Origin: Achatina immaculata
Lineage: Eukaryota; Mollusca; Gastropoda; Stylommatophora; Achatinidae
Reading direction: 5' to 3'
Length of the DNA stretch: 64,000 bases
Assembly (NCBI GenBank): GCA_009760885.1
Contig: CM019696.1
Coordinates: 43,432,358 to 43,496,357, forward strand
The notes below the pieces were generated by a model. The model did no database searches and was not told the DNA's origin. It saw only the letters and a program-made list of their open reading frames with translations. This document shows, one piece after another, positions 21,235-31,170 of this stretch (position 1 is the stretch's first letter; every line of letters begins with the position of its first letter). The translations under genes were made by a program, and so were the position numbers.

Positions 21235-21861
21235 GAAACAGAATCCACCAGCATGCAGTATAAAATTACATGGAACTATTCTAAAGCAGGTGCAGAAATT
21301 CAAATACCTTGGAGCAGTAATAACTTCAGATGGGAAATGCAGACAGAAATTAGGAACAGAAAAGGCCAAACGAAGACTGCATTTCAGAGAATGTAACACA
21401 TTCTTACCAATGCATGTTAGAAAAAGAGTCCTAAAATGGAATATTGAACCTATCTGGTCATATGGAAGTGAATCATTGACAATAGGCAGGTCTGCACAAA
21501 AATCATTGGAAGCTGCAGAAATGTGGTTTATTAGAAGAATGTTGCGAATCCCCTGGACAGCAAAAATAACTAATGAAGAATATATGAGAAGAGCTGGAGA
21601 CAAAAAAATCTTGTCCAAAAAAAAAACAAAGAGAAAAAATGTACTTTCATAGGACATGCAATGAGAAGTGGGGGCATTGAAAATATTATAAAAACAGGAA
21701 AAATAGAGGGGAAAAGATCAAGAGGAAGACCAAGAGAAATGATACTGGACAGTCTGACGGGATGGTGTGAGAAGAGATCACCAACTGAACTGATGGCCTG
21801 CATGAAAGATCGTGTAATCTGGAGAAGCATAATAGCCAACGCCAGTCGGCACGGCACCTGA
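21221..21861 (+). pseudogene. LINE C thumb and C-terminal region
   Basis: Frame 21,221-21,652 carries KYLGAVITSDGKC, the thumb motif, and the basic FIRRMLRIPWTAKITNEE stretch. Frame 21,661-21,861 carries GKIEGKRSRGRPREM and ends NASRHGT, the usual C-terminus. A frameshift sits in the A-rich run near 21,610-21,650. Confidence 0.82.
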
Positions 21862-21899
21862 TGATGATAATGGTGATATATGAGAGAAGCCATTCACAC

Positions 21900-22225
21900 T
21901 TCACTTCACATTAGGAGTATTCATAATCCGACTCGCTCTATTGATCACATGCTAGTAGAAAAAAAACGTTTATTCTGATAAAAGCAACATCTGTTTCTCT
22001 ATAATAACAATAAGCATTTATGTATGATGTTTTTCTGTCTGTTTTTGTTCTTTTTGTTCTCTGTTTGTGGAAACAGTCTTTTTGTCAATATGTTTCTTTC
22101 ATTTTTTACTTTCTCTGAATTTTTGCCCGATCTTTGGTCTGTATATTTTAATATATTTCTTAATATATAACCTGTCTTATACATATGTTTTATTTCTCAG
22201 TATATACATTTGTCTGTTATATATA
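21900..22225. other. AT-rich spacer
   Basis: T-rich sequence with short low-complexity frames on both strands (61 and 71 codons). Nothing recognisable. Confidence 0.5.
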
Positions 22226-22576
22226 TGTTATATCTTATATCCTTCCTGTGCCGTTAAACGGCACATAGGGCTCGCAAGTTAGTTCTCCACTTTTTCCTGT
22301 CTTCGGCGAGTCTTTCAACCTCATCAAGAGATTTTATGCCTGTTAACTGGGCCTCTCTTAACAATGTCCTGTTTAGAGTTACACGCGGTCTGCCTCTTTT
22401 TCTTTGGCCTGTTGTGTTCCACTTGATAGCTTGTTTTGGGATTCTCTGATCGTTTCTTGTCATCACGTGACTAACATATGTCCATCTCCTTTTCCTGAAC
22501 ACCCGTGAGACTGGTTGTTGTTCAGTCATCTGCCATATCTCTGCATTGTTCTTAATTCATTCCACTTGATGCCGAG

Positions 22577-22579
<3 letters not shown>
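22226..22579 (-). mobile_element. LINE B copy B3: 5'-truncated 3' end
   Basis: The reverse complement gives MTEQQPVSRVFRKRRWTYVS to RALCAV (frame 22,254-22,529), matching the B2 C-terminus at about 85-90%. The characteristic CCTGTGCCGTTAAACGGCAC follows at 22,245-22,264, with a TTATATCTTATATCC tail. The 5' end stops at a (TA)n tract. Confidence 0.88.
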
Positions 22580-22617
<38 letters not shown>

Positions 22618-22660
22618 ACGTGTGTATATATATATACATATATATATATGTGTGTGTGTT
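22578..22660. repeat. (TA)n/(TG)n microsatellite
   Basis: TA repeats alternate with TG repeats, directly at the 5' truncation point of B3. The frames crossing it (67 and 125 codons) are repeat-driven. Confidence 0.93.
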
Positions 22661-23230
22661 TTATTTCTTAGTATATGATTTTGTCTCTTATCTATATGTT
22701 TTATTTTTTGGTATATAAATGTGTCTTTCGTCTGCATGTTGAATGTTTTATTTTGTATAAGTTTTCTTCCATATATATCTGTTTGTATGTTTGTCATGAT
22801 GTCTGCTAAGCGAATAGTTTGCTGGCTTCCCATGTCTGTATCCTTGACTTTCCTACAGGTAGGCACTATTGAAAATCTTGAAACACAGAGTTGGAGTCGG
22901 ATGGGGAGAGGACTATCATAAGAGAACAATAGAAACTTGTAGTTAACGCAGTAAACGTGCAGATTTAAAGTTCACCATGAATCTGTACTGTTAACAGTTA
23001 AAACAAATATAAACAGGGAATTCATGTAGACGAGAAGGGCAACATGATGATGCTGGACTGATTCACAAAGCTCAAATACTGCATGTCTTGACAGCCATGA
23101 TAACTCACACATCTCGTCACAGGCTTGAAACCTATCGATCGCGAGAGCAAGGAGCTGAGGTGAACGACAGATGGCGCTGTGTTTTTGTCACTCATAGTTG
23201 CAGTTTTTGTGGGCACAATTTGTTTTCGCT
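22660..23230. other. Mostly non-repetitive sequence, no gene recognised
   Basis: Short frames exist on both strands, the longest at 22,721-22,921, with no motifs. There is a short loose ATATGTTTTATTT repeat at 22,655-22,760. Confidence 0.5.
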
Positions 23231-23234
23231 GTAG

Positions 23235-23745
23235 TAAATGGAAAGTTTGTGAGACATAAACGTTTATTATATTATATTATTATATTATAAACCTTACTGC
23301 TCCCTAGAAGGTTTGTATCACTTAAATATATGCTATAGTAGCTTACTTTTCTGTAGATGTTTTGTGACAAATAAACATTTACTTTAGAAACTTACTTTTC
23401 TGTAAGAACTGGAAAGTTTGTAACAAACAAAACTTTACTTTAGTAACTTACTTTTATGTAGAAGGTTTATAACAAATAAATATATACTTTAGTAACTTAC
23501 TTTTATGTAGGTTTGTGATAAATACACCTTTACTTTGGTTACTTCCTTCTCTGTAGAAGGTTTGTAACAAATAAACGTTTACTTCAATAACTTACTTTCG
23601 GTGAAATGTTTGCAACAAATAAATGCTTACTTTAGTAAATTACTTCTCTATAGAAGGTTTGTAGCAAATAAATGTTTATTTTAGTAACTTACTTATGTGT
23701 AGAATGTTTGAGATAAATAAACATTTGCTAGTTTATTCAAGGACA
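23235..23745 (+). repeat. Degenerate ~50-bp repeat, about 9 units
   Basis: Units share AAGGTTTGTAACAAATAAAC and TTTAGTAACTTACTTTT with roughly 15-25% divergence and length variation. This is an old array, in contrast to the homogeneous ones nearby. Confidence 0.85.
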
Positions 23746-23880
23746 GTTTATGGGTGTAGGTTTATATAAAACTAAATGCATAAGCACACACTAAGCCACT
23801 GCAGCAAAGCTTTGATACGAAAATATTAAAACTATTTAAAACAAAGGCAATAACAGTTTTATTAGATGTACTAGGTAACT

Positions 23881-26853
23881 CATTCATTCATTCATTCCTT
23901 TGCATGTCCCTAGCGGAACTTTGCCTCCCAAACAGCACTCCTGTAGGCCTCTCGGTTGTGAGCAAGATGGCCTGCTGCTGCTGCATCCATTTCCAGATCA
24001 TCAACGATGTCTTGCAGCCATCTTCGTTTCGGTCTTCCTCTTTTTCTTTTTCCCATTATGTATCCTTCCAATACGGTCTTCTCTAAATTATCATGACGTT
24101 TAATGTGTCCAAAATATTTAAGTTTTCTCTCTTTAATCCTCTTTACTAGCCAGCCTTCTTCAATATTAAGCTCTTGTAGTATAGATATATTTGTCCTTTT
24201 TTGTGTCCACGACATTTGGAGAACTCTTCTGTAGCATTTACATTCAAAGGCATTTATGTGTTTCTCAGCTGTTTTGTTAAGTGTCCAGGTCTCACAGGCA
24301 TATGTTGCGATGGGAAAGATGCATGCCCTTAAAAATCTTATTTTTGTGGTTCTGTCTGCTCCTCTCCACAGATTCTTTATTTGTTTTACTTTCTGAAGAG
24401 CAATAGATGTCCTCCTTTTAATTTCCCTCATTGTATCTCCATTATTAGTTAGTAGTGATCCAAGATATTCAAAACTCTCCACTTCTTCCAGTTTTTCCTC
24501 ATTGATACATATTTCAGTTGCCTTGTTTGTTTTGTCAGTTGTCATCACTTTAGTTTTCTTTGCATTGAGATAGAGGTTCTGCTCTTCGCTGTTCTTGCGG
24601 ACTGACATAATTAGTTTTTCCATTCCTTTTTGTATTGTGGACAGCAATACTGTGTCACCAGCATATCTAATCTCTGGTATTTCATAACCTCCAACTGTTA
24701 TGGCATCGTAATATTCTTTGTCTACATCTTCTCTAACATTCCTCATTATATTTTCAGTATACAAGTTAAATAAGTAAGGTGACAATATGCACCCCTGACA
24801 GACCCCTTGTTTTATGTCAAACCAAGTTGTTGTTTCACCATTTATTCTTACTGCTGCTTGTTGGTCTAAATACAGCAGTGATGTTAATTGTATCAAATGT
24901 GTTGGAAATCCCATTTTTTCCATTATTTCCCAAAGTTTCTGGTGTTGTACACAATCAAATGCCTTTGAGTAGTCTATAAAGGATAAATATAGATTCACAT
25001 TAAACTCCCTGCATTTCTCTATTATTAATCTTAGATTGAATATATGATCTCTTGATCCTCTTCCTTGCCTGAAGCCAGCTTGGACCATATTGACTTCTTC
25101 TTCTATTTTCTTTCGAAGTCTACCCATTATGATTTTTAACAGAATTTTACTGGCATGACTAATCAGGGCAACAGTTCTGTAGTTGGTGCATAATTTCAGG
25201 TTACCCTTTTTTGGCAGTGGTATGAATACAGTTCTTTTCCATTCTTTTGGCCAAATACCTGAATGCCATATCTTTTTACATAGTGCGTGATAGATTGTTG
25301 CACACTCCTTTCCTCCTGCTTTAATAAATTCAGCGGTTATCTCATCACATCCTGGTGATTTACCATTTTTCAGATTCTTTATTGCCCATAAAACTTCTTC
25401 CATTGTCGGCTTGGGTTCTTTCTCCTCCAATAATAATTCACACTGTTGATTTCTGCTTCCACAGTCGGTTGTTTCATACATTCTTTTGCAATATTCCTTC
25501 CATCTTTCTAGAATATCCTCTGTCTCTGTCAAGGTATTCCCCATCTCATCACAAATTACATTTAGCTTAGGTGTGACATTTCTCGTCAATGTCTTCATTT
25601 CTTTAAACATTTCACTATCTCTTCCACACCTCTGATGTTCTTCTATTCTTTCACAACAATCTTGTATGTATTGTTTTTTGTCTTTTCTTATGTTTCTTCG
25701 TACTTCTTTTGCTAAAGTTTTATATTTATCTTTGTTGTTGTTTGTCACTCTCCATTGCGTCTTCATTTCTCTACATTGTTTTATTAGTTCTAGTGTACCT
25801 GCTGTGATCCATCTATTCTTTTGTGTTTTCTTTACTGGAACCATGTCTTTAGCTGTTGTTATTAAGATATCTTTGGCCTGCGTAGCCAATTCATCTGGTG
25901 TCATCTCCTCCTGTACAGCCATCAGGATTTCGAAACGGTTCTTCACTTCTATACCGTATTGTTCTGGTATATTTGTAAGGTCAAAGCGGAGTGGTCTTGA
26001 TCCCATAACTATCTTTTTTATCTTTATCTTCATGTCTGCTATTAATAACTCATGGTCCGTGTCACAATAAGCACCTGGTAAAGTTTTTGCTGATGTTATG
26101 CTTGACCTCCACCTTCTCTGCACTAAAATGTAATCTATTTGATTCCTGGTTTTCCCATCAGGTGATGTCCATGTGTAAAGTCTTCTTGGATGTTGTTTAA
26201 AAAGTGTGTTAGCGATCATTAGCTCATTTTCCATGCAAAACGCCATTAGACTGTCACCTGCCTCATTTCTGTGTCCTATGCTAGATTTCCCTACAACATG
26301 TCCTTCATCTTCTGCTCTTTCTGTACCAATTTTTGCATTAAAATCACCCATTATAAATACAATATCATTTTTCCGTACCTGGTCTATTGTCGTTTGCAGT
26401 GTGTTATAAAAATGTTCTACTTCCTCTTCTTCTGCTGCTGATGTAGGTGCATATATCTGGATGACTGTTACATTTCTAGGAATGCCCTTAAGTCTGATTG
26501 TTAGGATTCTATCACTTACTGGATTGTAACCTAGTAATGCTTTTGATGTTGATTTGTCCAAATAAAAAGCCACTCCATTCTTTCCTCCTACTTCTCCGCC
26601 AGAATATATAAATATATTATCATTCTCACTCTTAAAGTGTCCTGATCCTTTCCATCGATGTTCGCAGATTCCCAAAATGTGTATCCCCGTTCTTTTCATC
26701 TCGTCACTTATTACTTGATATTTTCCTTCATACATACTTCTTACATTCCATGTTCCTACTCTTATTTTTCTTTTTAGTTTGATGCAGGGTTTTCCGTAGT
26801 AACACCATCAGGATTTTGTCCGTCATCACAATTACTAGTACCGACCTCTGCCG
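23881..26853 (-). mobile_element. LINE A copy A2: nearly complete RTE-type retrotransposon
   Basis: About 2.97 kb in minus orientation, with the 3' (TGAA)n tail at 23,881-23,896 and the 5' end truncated at 26,853 inside the leader. An 11-base duplication, ACTAGGTAACT, flanks it at 23,870-23,880 and 26,854-26,864. The 941-codon frame covers endonuclease, RT and C-terminus. Relative to A1, one C is missing near 26,785, shifting the leader out of frame. It is the best-preserved element in the window and looks recent. Confidence 0.93.
23910..26735 (-). CDS. LINE A2 endonuclease-reverse transcriptase, 941 codons
   Basis: The endonuclease nicks target DNA; the RT primes on the nick and copies element RNA. 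Endonuclease (about 1-240): ICEHRWKG (catalytic Glu25), MGDFNAKIG (129-137, Asp131 and Asn133), RNQIDYIL (Asp201) and DTDHELLI (His228). RT (about 440-720): KNGKSPGCDEI, FIDYSKAFD (586-594), GVCQGCILSP (644-653), then YAGD (691-694). The box should be YADD, so the first Asp is Gly (codon GGT, 24,657-24,659), which should kill the polymerase. The C-terminus has SWTQKRTNISILQEL and GKRKRGRPKRRW. The natural start is upstream, as A1 shows a 60-residue leader; Met1 here is just the first in-frame ATG after VGTWNVRS. Confidence 0.93.
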   Translation of the reverse strand: MYEGKYQVISDEMKRTGIHILGICEHRWKGSGHFKSENDNIFIYSGGEVGGKNGVAFYLDKSTSKALLGYNPVSDRILTIRLKGIPRNVTVIQIYAPTSAAEEEEVEHFYNTLQTTIDQVRKNDIVFIMGDFNAKIGTERAEDEGHVVGKSSIGHRNEAGDSLMAFCMENELMIANTLFKQHPRRLYTWTSPDGKTRNQIDYILVQRRWRSSITSAKTLPGAYCDTDHELLIADMKIKIKKIVMGSRPLRFDLTNIPEQYGIEVKNRFEILMAVQEEMTPDELATQAKDILITTAKDMVPVKKTQKNRWITAGTLELIKQCREMKTQWRVTNNNKDKYKTLAKEVRRNIRKDKKQYIQDCCERIEEHQRCGRDSEMFKEMKTLTRNVTPKLNVICDEMGNTLTETEDILERWKEYCKRMYETTDCGSRNQQCELLLEEKEPKPTMEEVLWAIKNLKNGKSPGCDEITAEFIKAGGKECATIYHALCKKIWHSGIWPKEWKRTVFIPLPKKGNLKLCTNYRTVALISHASKILLKIIMGRLRKKIEEEVNMVQAGFRQGRGSRDHIFNLRLIIEKCREFNVNLYLSFIDYSKAFDCVQHQKLWEIMEKMGFPTHLIQLTSLLYLDQQAAVRINGETTTWFDIKQGVCQGCILSPYLFNLYTENIMRNVREDVDKEYYDAITVGGYEIPEIRYAGDTVLLSTIQKGMEKLIMSVRKNSEEQNLYLNAKKTKVMTTDKTNKATEICINEEKLEEVESFEYLGSLLTNNGDTMREIKRRTSIALQKVKQIKNLWRGADRTTKIRFLRACIFPIATYACETWTLNKTAEKHINAFECKCYRRVLQMSWTQKRTNISILQELNIEEGWLVKRIKERKLKYFGHIKRHDNLEKTVLEGYIMGKRKRGRPKRRWLQDIVDDLEMDAAAAGHLAHNREAYRSAVWEAKFR

Positions 26854-26868
26854 ACTAGGTAACTACTA

Positions 26869-27607
26869 TAGAAAAATTAATTATGTCAGTCCGTAAGAAC
26901 AGCGAAGAGCAAAACCTGTATCTTAATGCAGAGAAAACTAAACTGATGACAACTGACAAAACAAACAAGGCAGCTGAAATATGTATCAATGAAAACAAAT
27001 TGGAAGAAGGGGAGAGTTTTAAATATCCTGTATCACTACTAACTAATAATGGAGATACAATGAGGGAAATTAAAAGGAGGACATCTATCGCTATTCAGAA
27101 AGTAAAACAACTAAAGAATCTGTGGAGAGGAACAGACAAAACTACAAAAATAAGATTTTTAAGGGCATGCATCTTTCCCATCGCAACATATGCCTGTGAG
27201 ACCTGGACACTTAACAAAACAGCTGAGAAACTCATAACTGCCTTTGAATGTAAATGCTACAGAAGAGTTCTTCAAATATCGTGGACACAAAAAAGAACAA
27301 ATATATCTATACTACAAGAACTTAATACTGAAGAAGGCTGGCTAGTAAAGAGGATTAAAGAGAGAAAACTTAAATATTTTGGACACGTTAAACGTCATGA
27401 TAATCTAGAGAAGATAGTCTTGGGAGGGTATAATGGGAAATGGAAAGAAAGAAAGACCAAGGCGAAGATGGCTGCAAGACATCGTTGATGATTTGCAAAT
27501 GGATGCATCAGCAGCAGGCAATCTTGCTCACAACCGAGAGGCCTACAGGAGTGCTGTTAGGGAGGCAAAGTTCCGCAAGGGACATGCACATGAATGAATG
27601 AATGAGT
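26869..27607 (+). mobile_element. LINE A copy A3: 5'-truncated, head-to-head with A2
   Basis: Begins in the RT thumb (IMSVRKNSEEQNLYLNAEK) and runs to the C-terminus and (TGAA)n tail at 27,590-27,606. A 9-base duplication, TAACTACTA, is at 26,860-26,868 and 27,608-27,616. It overlaps the A2 duplication by five bases, so both elements used nearly the same target position in opposite orientation. Confidence 0.88.
26883..27488 (+). pseudogene. LINE A3 RT thumb and C-terminus, 201-codon frame
   Basis: Matches A2 residues about 710-905 with scattered changes (YPVSLLTN for YLGSLLTN, VLGGYNG for VLEGYIMG). A deletion of a few bases near 27,432 shifts the frame just before the basic GKRKRGRPK motif and ends the frame early. 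There is no catalytic domain. Confidence 0.88.
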
Positions 27608-27659
27608 TAACTACTAAAGCTGTTTCTACATTTGTTTTACCAGAAACTAGTTTTAATAT

Positions 27660-27985
27660 TTTACTAGTTTCTAGTCTTTACATGTGAGTGTACGCGTATG
27701 TTTGTGTATGTATTTGTTTGATGCTGATATTTTTGGACTGTAAGATGAAGTTGACAAGATTTGCTGGTAGTAACTTTTTTTCCCCCGTAAACGTCAATTT
27801 TCTATTAGTCTAACAATATTTGGTTTTGGTCAGTCCATTTTGGGTCAGTCTAAGAAGATCTGGTTTTTCCCAGTCAATTTTGGGTCAGTCTAACAAGATC
27901 TGGTATGGCCCAGCTGTTCTTCTGCTAGTTCATGAATTTTCTTCACTAAGTTCTCTTATCATTCATGCTCTCATAATCCAATTTT
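27660..27985. other. Spacer with a short degenerate repeat
   Basis: Contains three loose copies of a ~40-base unit (GGTCAGTCTAACAAGATCTGG) at 27,825-27,915. No gene is seen. Confidence 0.6.
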
Positions 27986-27987
27986 AT

Positions 27988-28445
27988 TGAGTAAAATACG
28001 CTCATGGTTTGCTTTATCAAATTTTGATTTTGTTGAGTAAATACGCTCATGGTTTACTTTATCAAATTTTGATTTTGTTGAGTAAATCCTTTCCTGGTTC
28101 ACTTTATGAGCTGTTGTTTTATTAAGTAAGGTCTCTCATGGTTCATTTTATCAAATTTTGATTCTGTTGATTAAGGTCTCTCTTGGCTTTCTTTATCAAA
28201 TGTTGATTTTGTCGATTAAGGTCTCTCAGTGTTCACTTTATCAAACTTTGATTTCGTTGAGTAAATCCTCCCATGGTTCACTTTATCAAATTTTGTTTTT
28301 ATTGAGTAAGATCCCTCATGGTTCATTTTATCAAATTTTGATTTTGTTGAGAAAGATCTATCATGAATTACTTTATCAAAATGTGTTTACGTTGAGTAAT
28401 GTCTCTCATGATTCACGTTATCAAACTGTAATTTTGTTGAATATC
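27988..28445 (+). repeat. Degenerate ~45-bp repeat, about 10 units
   Basis: Units share TTTATCAAATTTTGATTTTG and a GAGTAAATCCTCTCATGG-like half. Divergence is moderate. The 45-base period keeps the 141-codon frame at 28,158-28,583 open; I do not consider it a gene. Confidence 0.88.
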
Positions 28446-28551
28446 TGCTCTCACTTCTCATCTCATCATTATCTCATTTCCATCATCAACAACAAGAACA
28501 CGTCGTGCTTTCTTCTGTGTTTAGCAAGATCCGAACATTTGTTTTTGCTTA

Positions 28552-29849
28552 TACTAGGGCTGATTGATAAGTTCTCGGCATAAGGTACAAATACCTGAAA
28601 CGCACAGTTGATATTAGGTGCATTTGTAGATCAGGTTAATGTAAGATTAAACACCAAGTTTCAAGAAATTAACTGCAAACAACTTTTTTTACAGGTACTG
28701 AAGTGGTAAGGGGCGGCAGAAACTGCGAAAATGGATAAAATTTCTCATCGAGCAGTCATTTGCTACCTCTGCATCAATGGCTTATCATCAAAGGATATCT
28801 ATGAGGATATGGTAGAGACTCTATGGAAGAGTGCCCCTTCTTACAGCACAGTGAAGGAATGGGCAGCTCAGTTCAAACATGGAAGGGAGAGTCTGGAAGA
28901 TGATCCACGTCCAGGAAGACCAAGAACGGTAACCGCCGATGAAACCACCGGCATAATCCATGACATGATAATGGAGGATCGACGACTAACTGAGCGGTAC
29001 ATTCCCAGGAACGTGTTAATGCCATTATTCACAATGATCTTCAAATGACAAAGGCCTCTGTTCGATGGGTCCCGAAACTTCTTGTAAGTGATCACAAATG
29101 ACAGCGTCTCACCATGTCAAGACACAATCACGGCCAGTTTTCTGCACATCCTGAAAAGTTTCTTCAGCAATTTGTGACTATAAGATGAACTTGGGTTCAT
29201 CATTTTCAACCAGAAACCAAAGAACAGTCAATGCAGTGGAAACATCGTGGATCCCCACCTCCAAAGAAAGCAAGGGTGGTTCTGTCTGCAGGCAAAGTGA
29301 TGGCTTCCATCTTTTGGGATTCAGAAGTTGTGCTATTGGTAGACTATCTTCAAAAGGGCAGAGCGGTCACCGGGGTCTATTACGCTAATCTTGTGAAGCA
29401 ACTGTGGGTCAAACTGAAGGAAAAGCGTCAAGGGAAATTGACGAGAGGAGTCATCTCTCATCAAGACAATGCTCCAGTTCACAAGTCGGCGGTGGCAATG
29501 ACTGCCATTCATGAATGCGGCTTCCAGCTTCTTGAACATCCTCCTTCTTCCCCAGATTTGGCTCCTTATTCCCCAGATTTGGCCCCTTCGGACTATTACC
29601 TGTTAACTAAACTCAAAAAGGAGCTCAGTGGTCGCAAATTTGCTTCAGATAATGACGTCATTCATGCTGTAGACCTCTTTCTACTGGCACAAGATGCTGA
29701 CTTTTACAAAGAAGGGATCCGTATTCTCCAGGATAGCTTGACTAAGTGCATAAACTTGTAAGGGGCTATGTTGAGAAATAACCCAAAAAAAGTTGTCCAC
29801 AAATAATCCGCTGTACGTTATGCCGAGAACTTATCAATCACACCTCGTA
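28552..29849 (+). mobile_element. mariner DNA transposon, 1,294 bp with TIRs and TA duplication
   Basis: TIRs: the left end reads CTAGGGCTGATTGATAAG and the right end, reverse complemented, CGAGGTGTGATTGATAAG; both run on into TTCTCGGCATAA. They are flanked by TA dinucleotides at 28,552-28,553 and 29,848-29,849. The length fits mariner elements (about 1.3 kb). The transposase inside is broken. Confidence 0.93.
28731..29761 (+). pseudogene. mariner transposase, frameshifted, catalytic spacing D41D
   Basis: The first part (28,731-29,048) has the helix-turn-helix region (YLCINGLSSKDIYEDMV) and the DDPRPGRPRTV linker motif. The frame breaks near 29,000, a stop is at 29,099, and the first catalytic Asp region near 29,180 is shifted. 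The second part (29,231-29,761) has QWKHRGSPPPKKAR, FWDSEVVLLVDYL, HQDNAPVH (second Asp, codon 29,465) and PDLAPSDYY (third Asp, codon 29,591). A 21-base duplication (29,550-29,570 and 29,571-29,591) inserts seven residues (SPDLAPY twice), so 41 residues instead of 34 separate the last two Asp residues. It is inactive; an autonomous relative may exist elsewhere. Confidence 0.92.
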
Positions 29850-29907
29850 TTTCTCTTCATTTCATACGATTTTTAAAGTAAATAGAGGACTGATGGAAAC
29901 ATTTTCT

Positions 29908-29911
29908 GTAC

Positions 29912-29971
<60 letters not shown>

Positions 29972-30037
29972 GTCTATCTATCTATCTGTCTGCCTGTCCC
30001 TCTGGCTGTCTGTCCATCTGTCTATCTGTCTGCCTGC

Positions 30038-30125
<88 letters not shown>

Positions 30126-30142
30126 ATCTATCTATCTATCTA

Positions 30143-30209
<67 letters not shown>

Positions 30210-30214
30210 GTCTA

Positions 30215-30253
<39 letters not shown>

Positions 30254-30306
30254 GTCTGTCTTTCTGTCTGTCTATCTGTCTGCCTGTCCCTCTGTCTGTC
30301 TGTCTA
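29908..30306 (+). repeat. (TCTA)n/(TCTG)n microsatellite, about 400 bp
   Basis: Mixed TCTA, TCTG and TGCC tetranucleotides. The 153-codon frame (YLSIYLS, CLSVCLS) is an artefact of the repeat. Confidence 0.97.
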
Positions 30307-30427
30307 AATGAAAGCCGGGAAAAGGCTGAAATTACTGTTCTTATTATGTCCTGAAAATTGCTCCTGGAAACTTCACTTTCTCCAACATCTACGGCCAGTA
30401 ACTATCCTACACGAGACTAATCGTACT

Positions 30428-31170
30428 TGAGTCACTAGAACAGAGACACTGGTGTATGTTCTCTCAAGTCTAGAGTCACTTGAACAGAGACACTGGTGTA
30501 TGTTCTCTCAAGTCTAGAGTCACTAGAACAGAGACACTGGTGTATGTTCTCTCAAGTCTAGAGTCACTTGAACAGAGACACTGGTGTATGTTCTCTCAAG
30601 TCTAGAGTCACTTGAACAGAGACACTGGTGTATGTTCTCTCAAGTCTAGAGTCACTAGAACAGAGACACTGGTGTATGTTCTCTCAAGTCTAGAGTCACT
30701 AGAACAGAGACACTGGTGTATGTTCTCTCAAGTCTAGAGTCACTAGAACAGAGACACTGGTGTATGTTCTCTCAAGTCTAGAGTCACTAGAACAGAGACA
30801 CTGGTGTATGTTCTCTCAAGTCTAGAGTCACTAGAACAGAGATACTGGTGTATGTTCTCTCAAGTCTAGAGTCACTTGAACAGAGACACTGGTGTATGTT
30901 CTCTCAAGTCTAGAGTCACTTGAACAGAGACACTGGTGTATGTTCTCTCAAGTCTAGAGTCACTAGAAAAGAAACACTCGTGTATGTTCTCGTTTGATTG
31001 GAGTCACTAGAACAGAAATACTGATTTATGTTCACCTATGTCTAGATTAACTAGAACAGAAACACTGGTGTTTGTTCTCCCAAGTATAGAGTACTAGAAC
31101 AGAAACACTGGTGTATGATCTCCCAAGTATAGAGTACTAGAACAGAAACACTGGTGTATGTTCTGCTAAG
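30428..31170 (+). repeat. 44-bp minisatellite, about 16 units
   Basis: Units contain GAGTCACTAGAACAGAGACA and TGTATGTTCTCTCAAGTCTA. CTAGAAC and CTTGAAC variants are interspersed. Units become diverged and irregular after about 30,960, as expected at an array edge. Confidence 0.95.

Larger units (their letters stand above)
17936..21882 (+). mobile_element. LINE C: non-LTR retrotransposon split by a Penelope-like insertion
   Basis: The endonuclease starts at about 17,950 (MSEVRRTGAG, then a GVGIIF stretch) and is cut at 18,237. It resumes at 19,449 (VTIVMGE, WFKKH, then NQIDYILINKRF-like at 19,660). Linker frames follow at 19,635-20,438, RT at about 20,700-21,230, thumb at 21,221-21,652 and the C-terminal GKIEGKRSRGRPRE region at 21,661-21,861, with a TGATGATGATAATGG tail. 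This is an APE-type LINE distinct from A and B, probably RTE-like. At least six frameshifts or stops, and YADS for YADD near 21,104, make it inactive. Confidence 0.87.
23826..27665. repeat. Imperfect inverted repeat flanking the LINE A2/A3 pair
   Basis: 23,826-23,867 (ATTAAAACTATTTAAAACAA onward) matches the reverse complement of about 27,613-27,660 (CATTTGTTTTACC, then AACTAGTTTTAAT) at an estimated 75%. Without the two LINEs the arms would lie close together as a foldback or MITE-like structure. The left arm context (CACTGCAGCAAAGCT at about 23,798) resembles the sequence left of P1 (CACTGCAGTAAAGCT at 18,694), so it may be a PLE end remnant. Confidence 0.6.

Noticed and set aside
23910..26070. 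Plus-strand frames (24,779, 25,355, 25,666 and 26,206) as genes
   Set aside because: They are antisense shadows of the LINE A2 ORF.
23881..27607. A2 and A3 as one insertion inverted by twin priming
   Set aside because: Each copy has its own complete 3' end and (TGAA)n tail and its own target duplication, so two insertions are needed.
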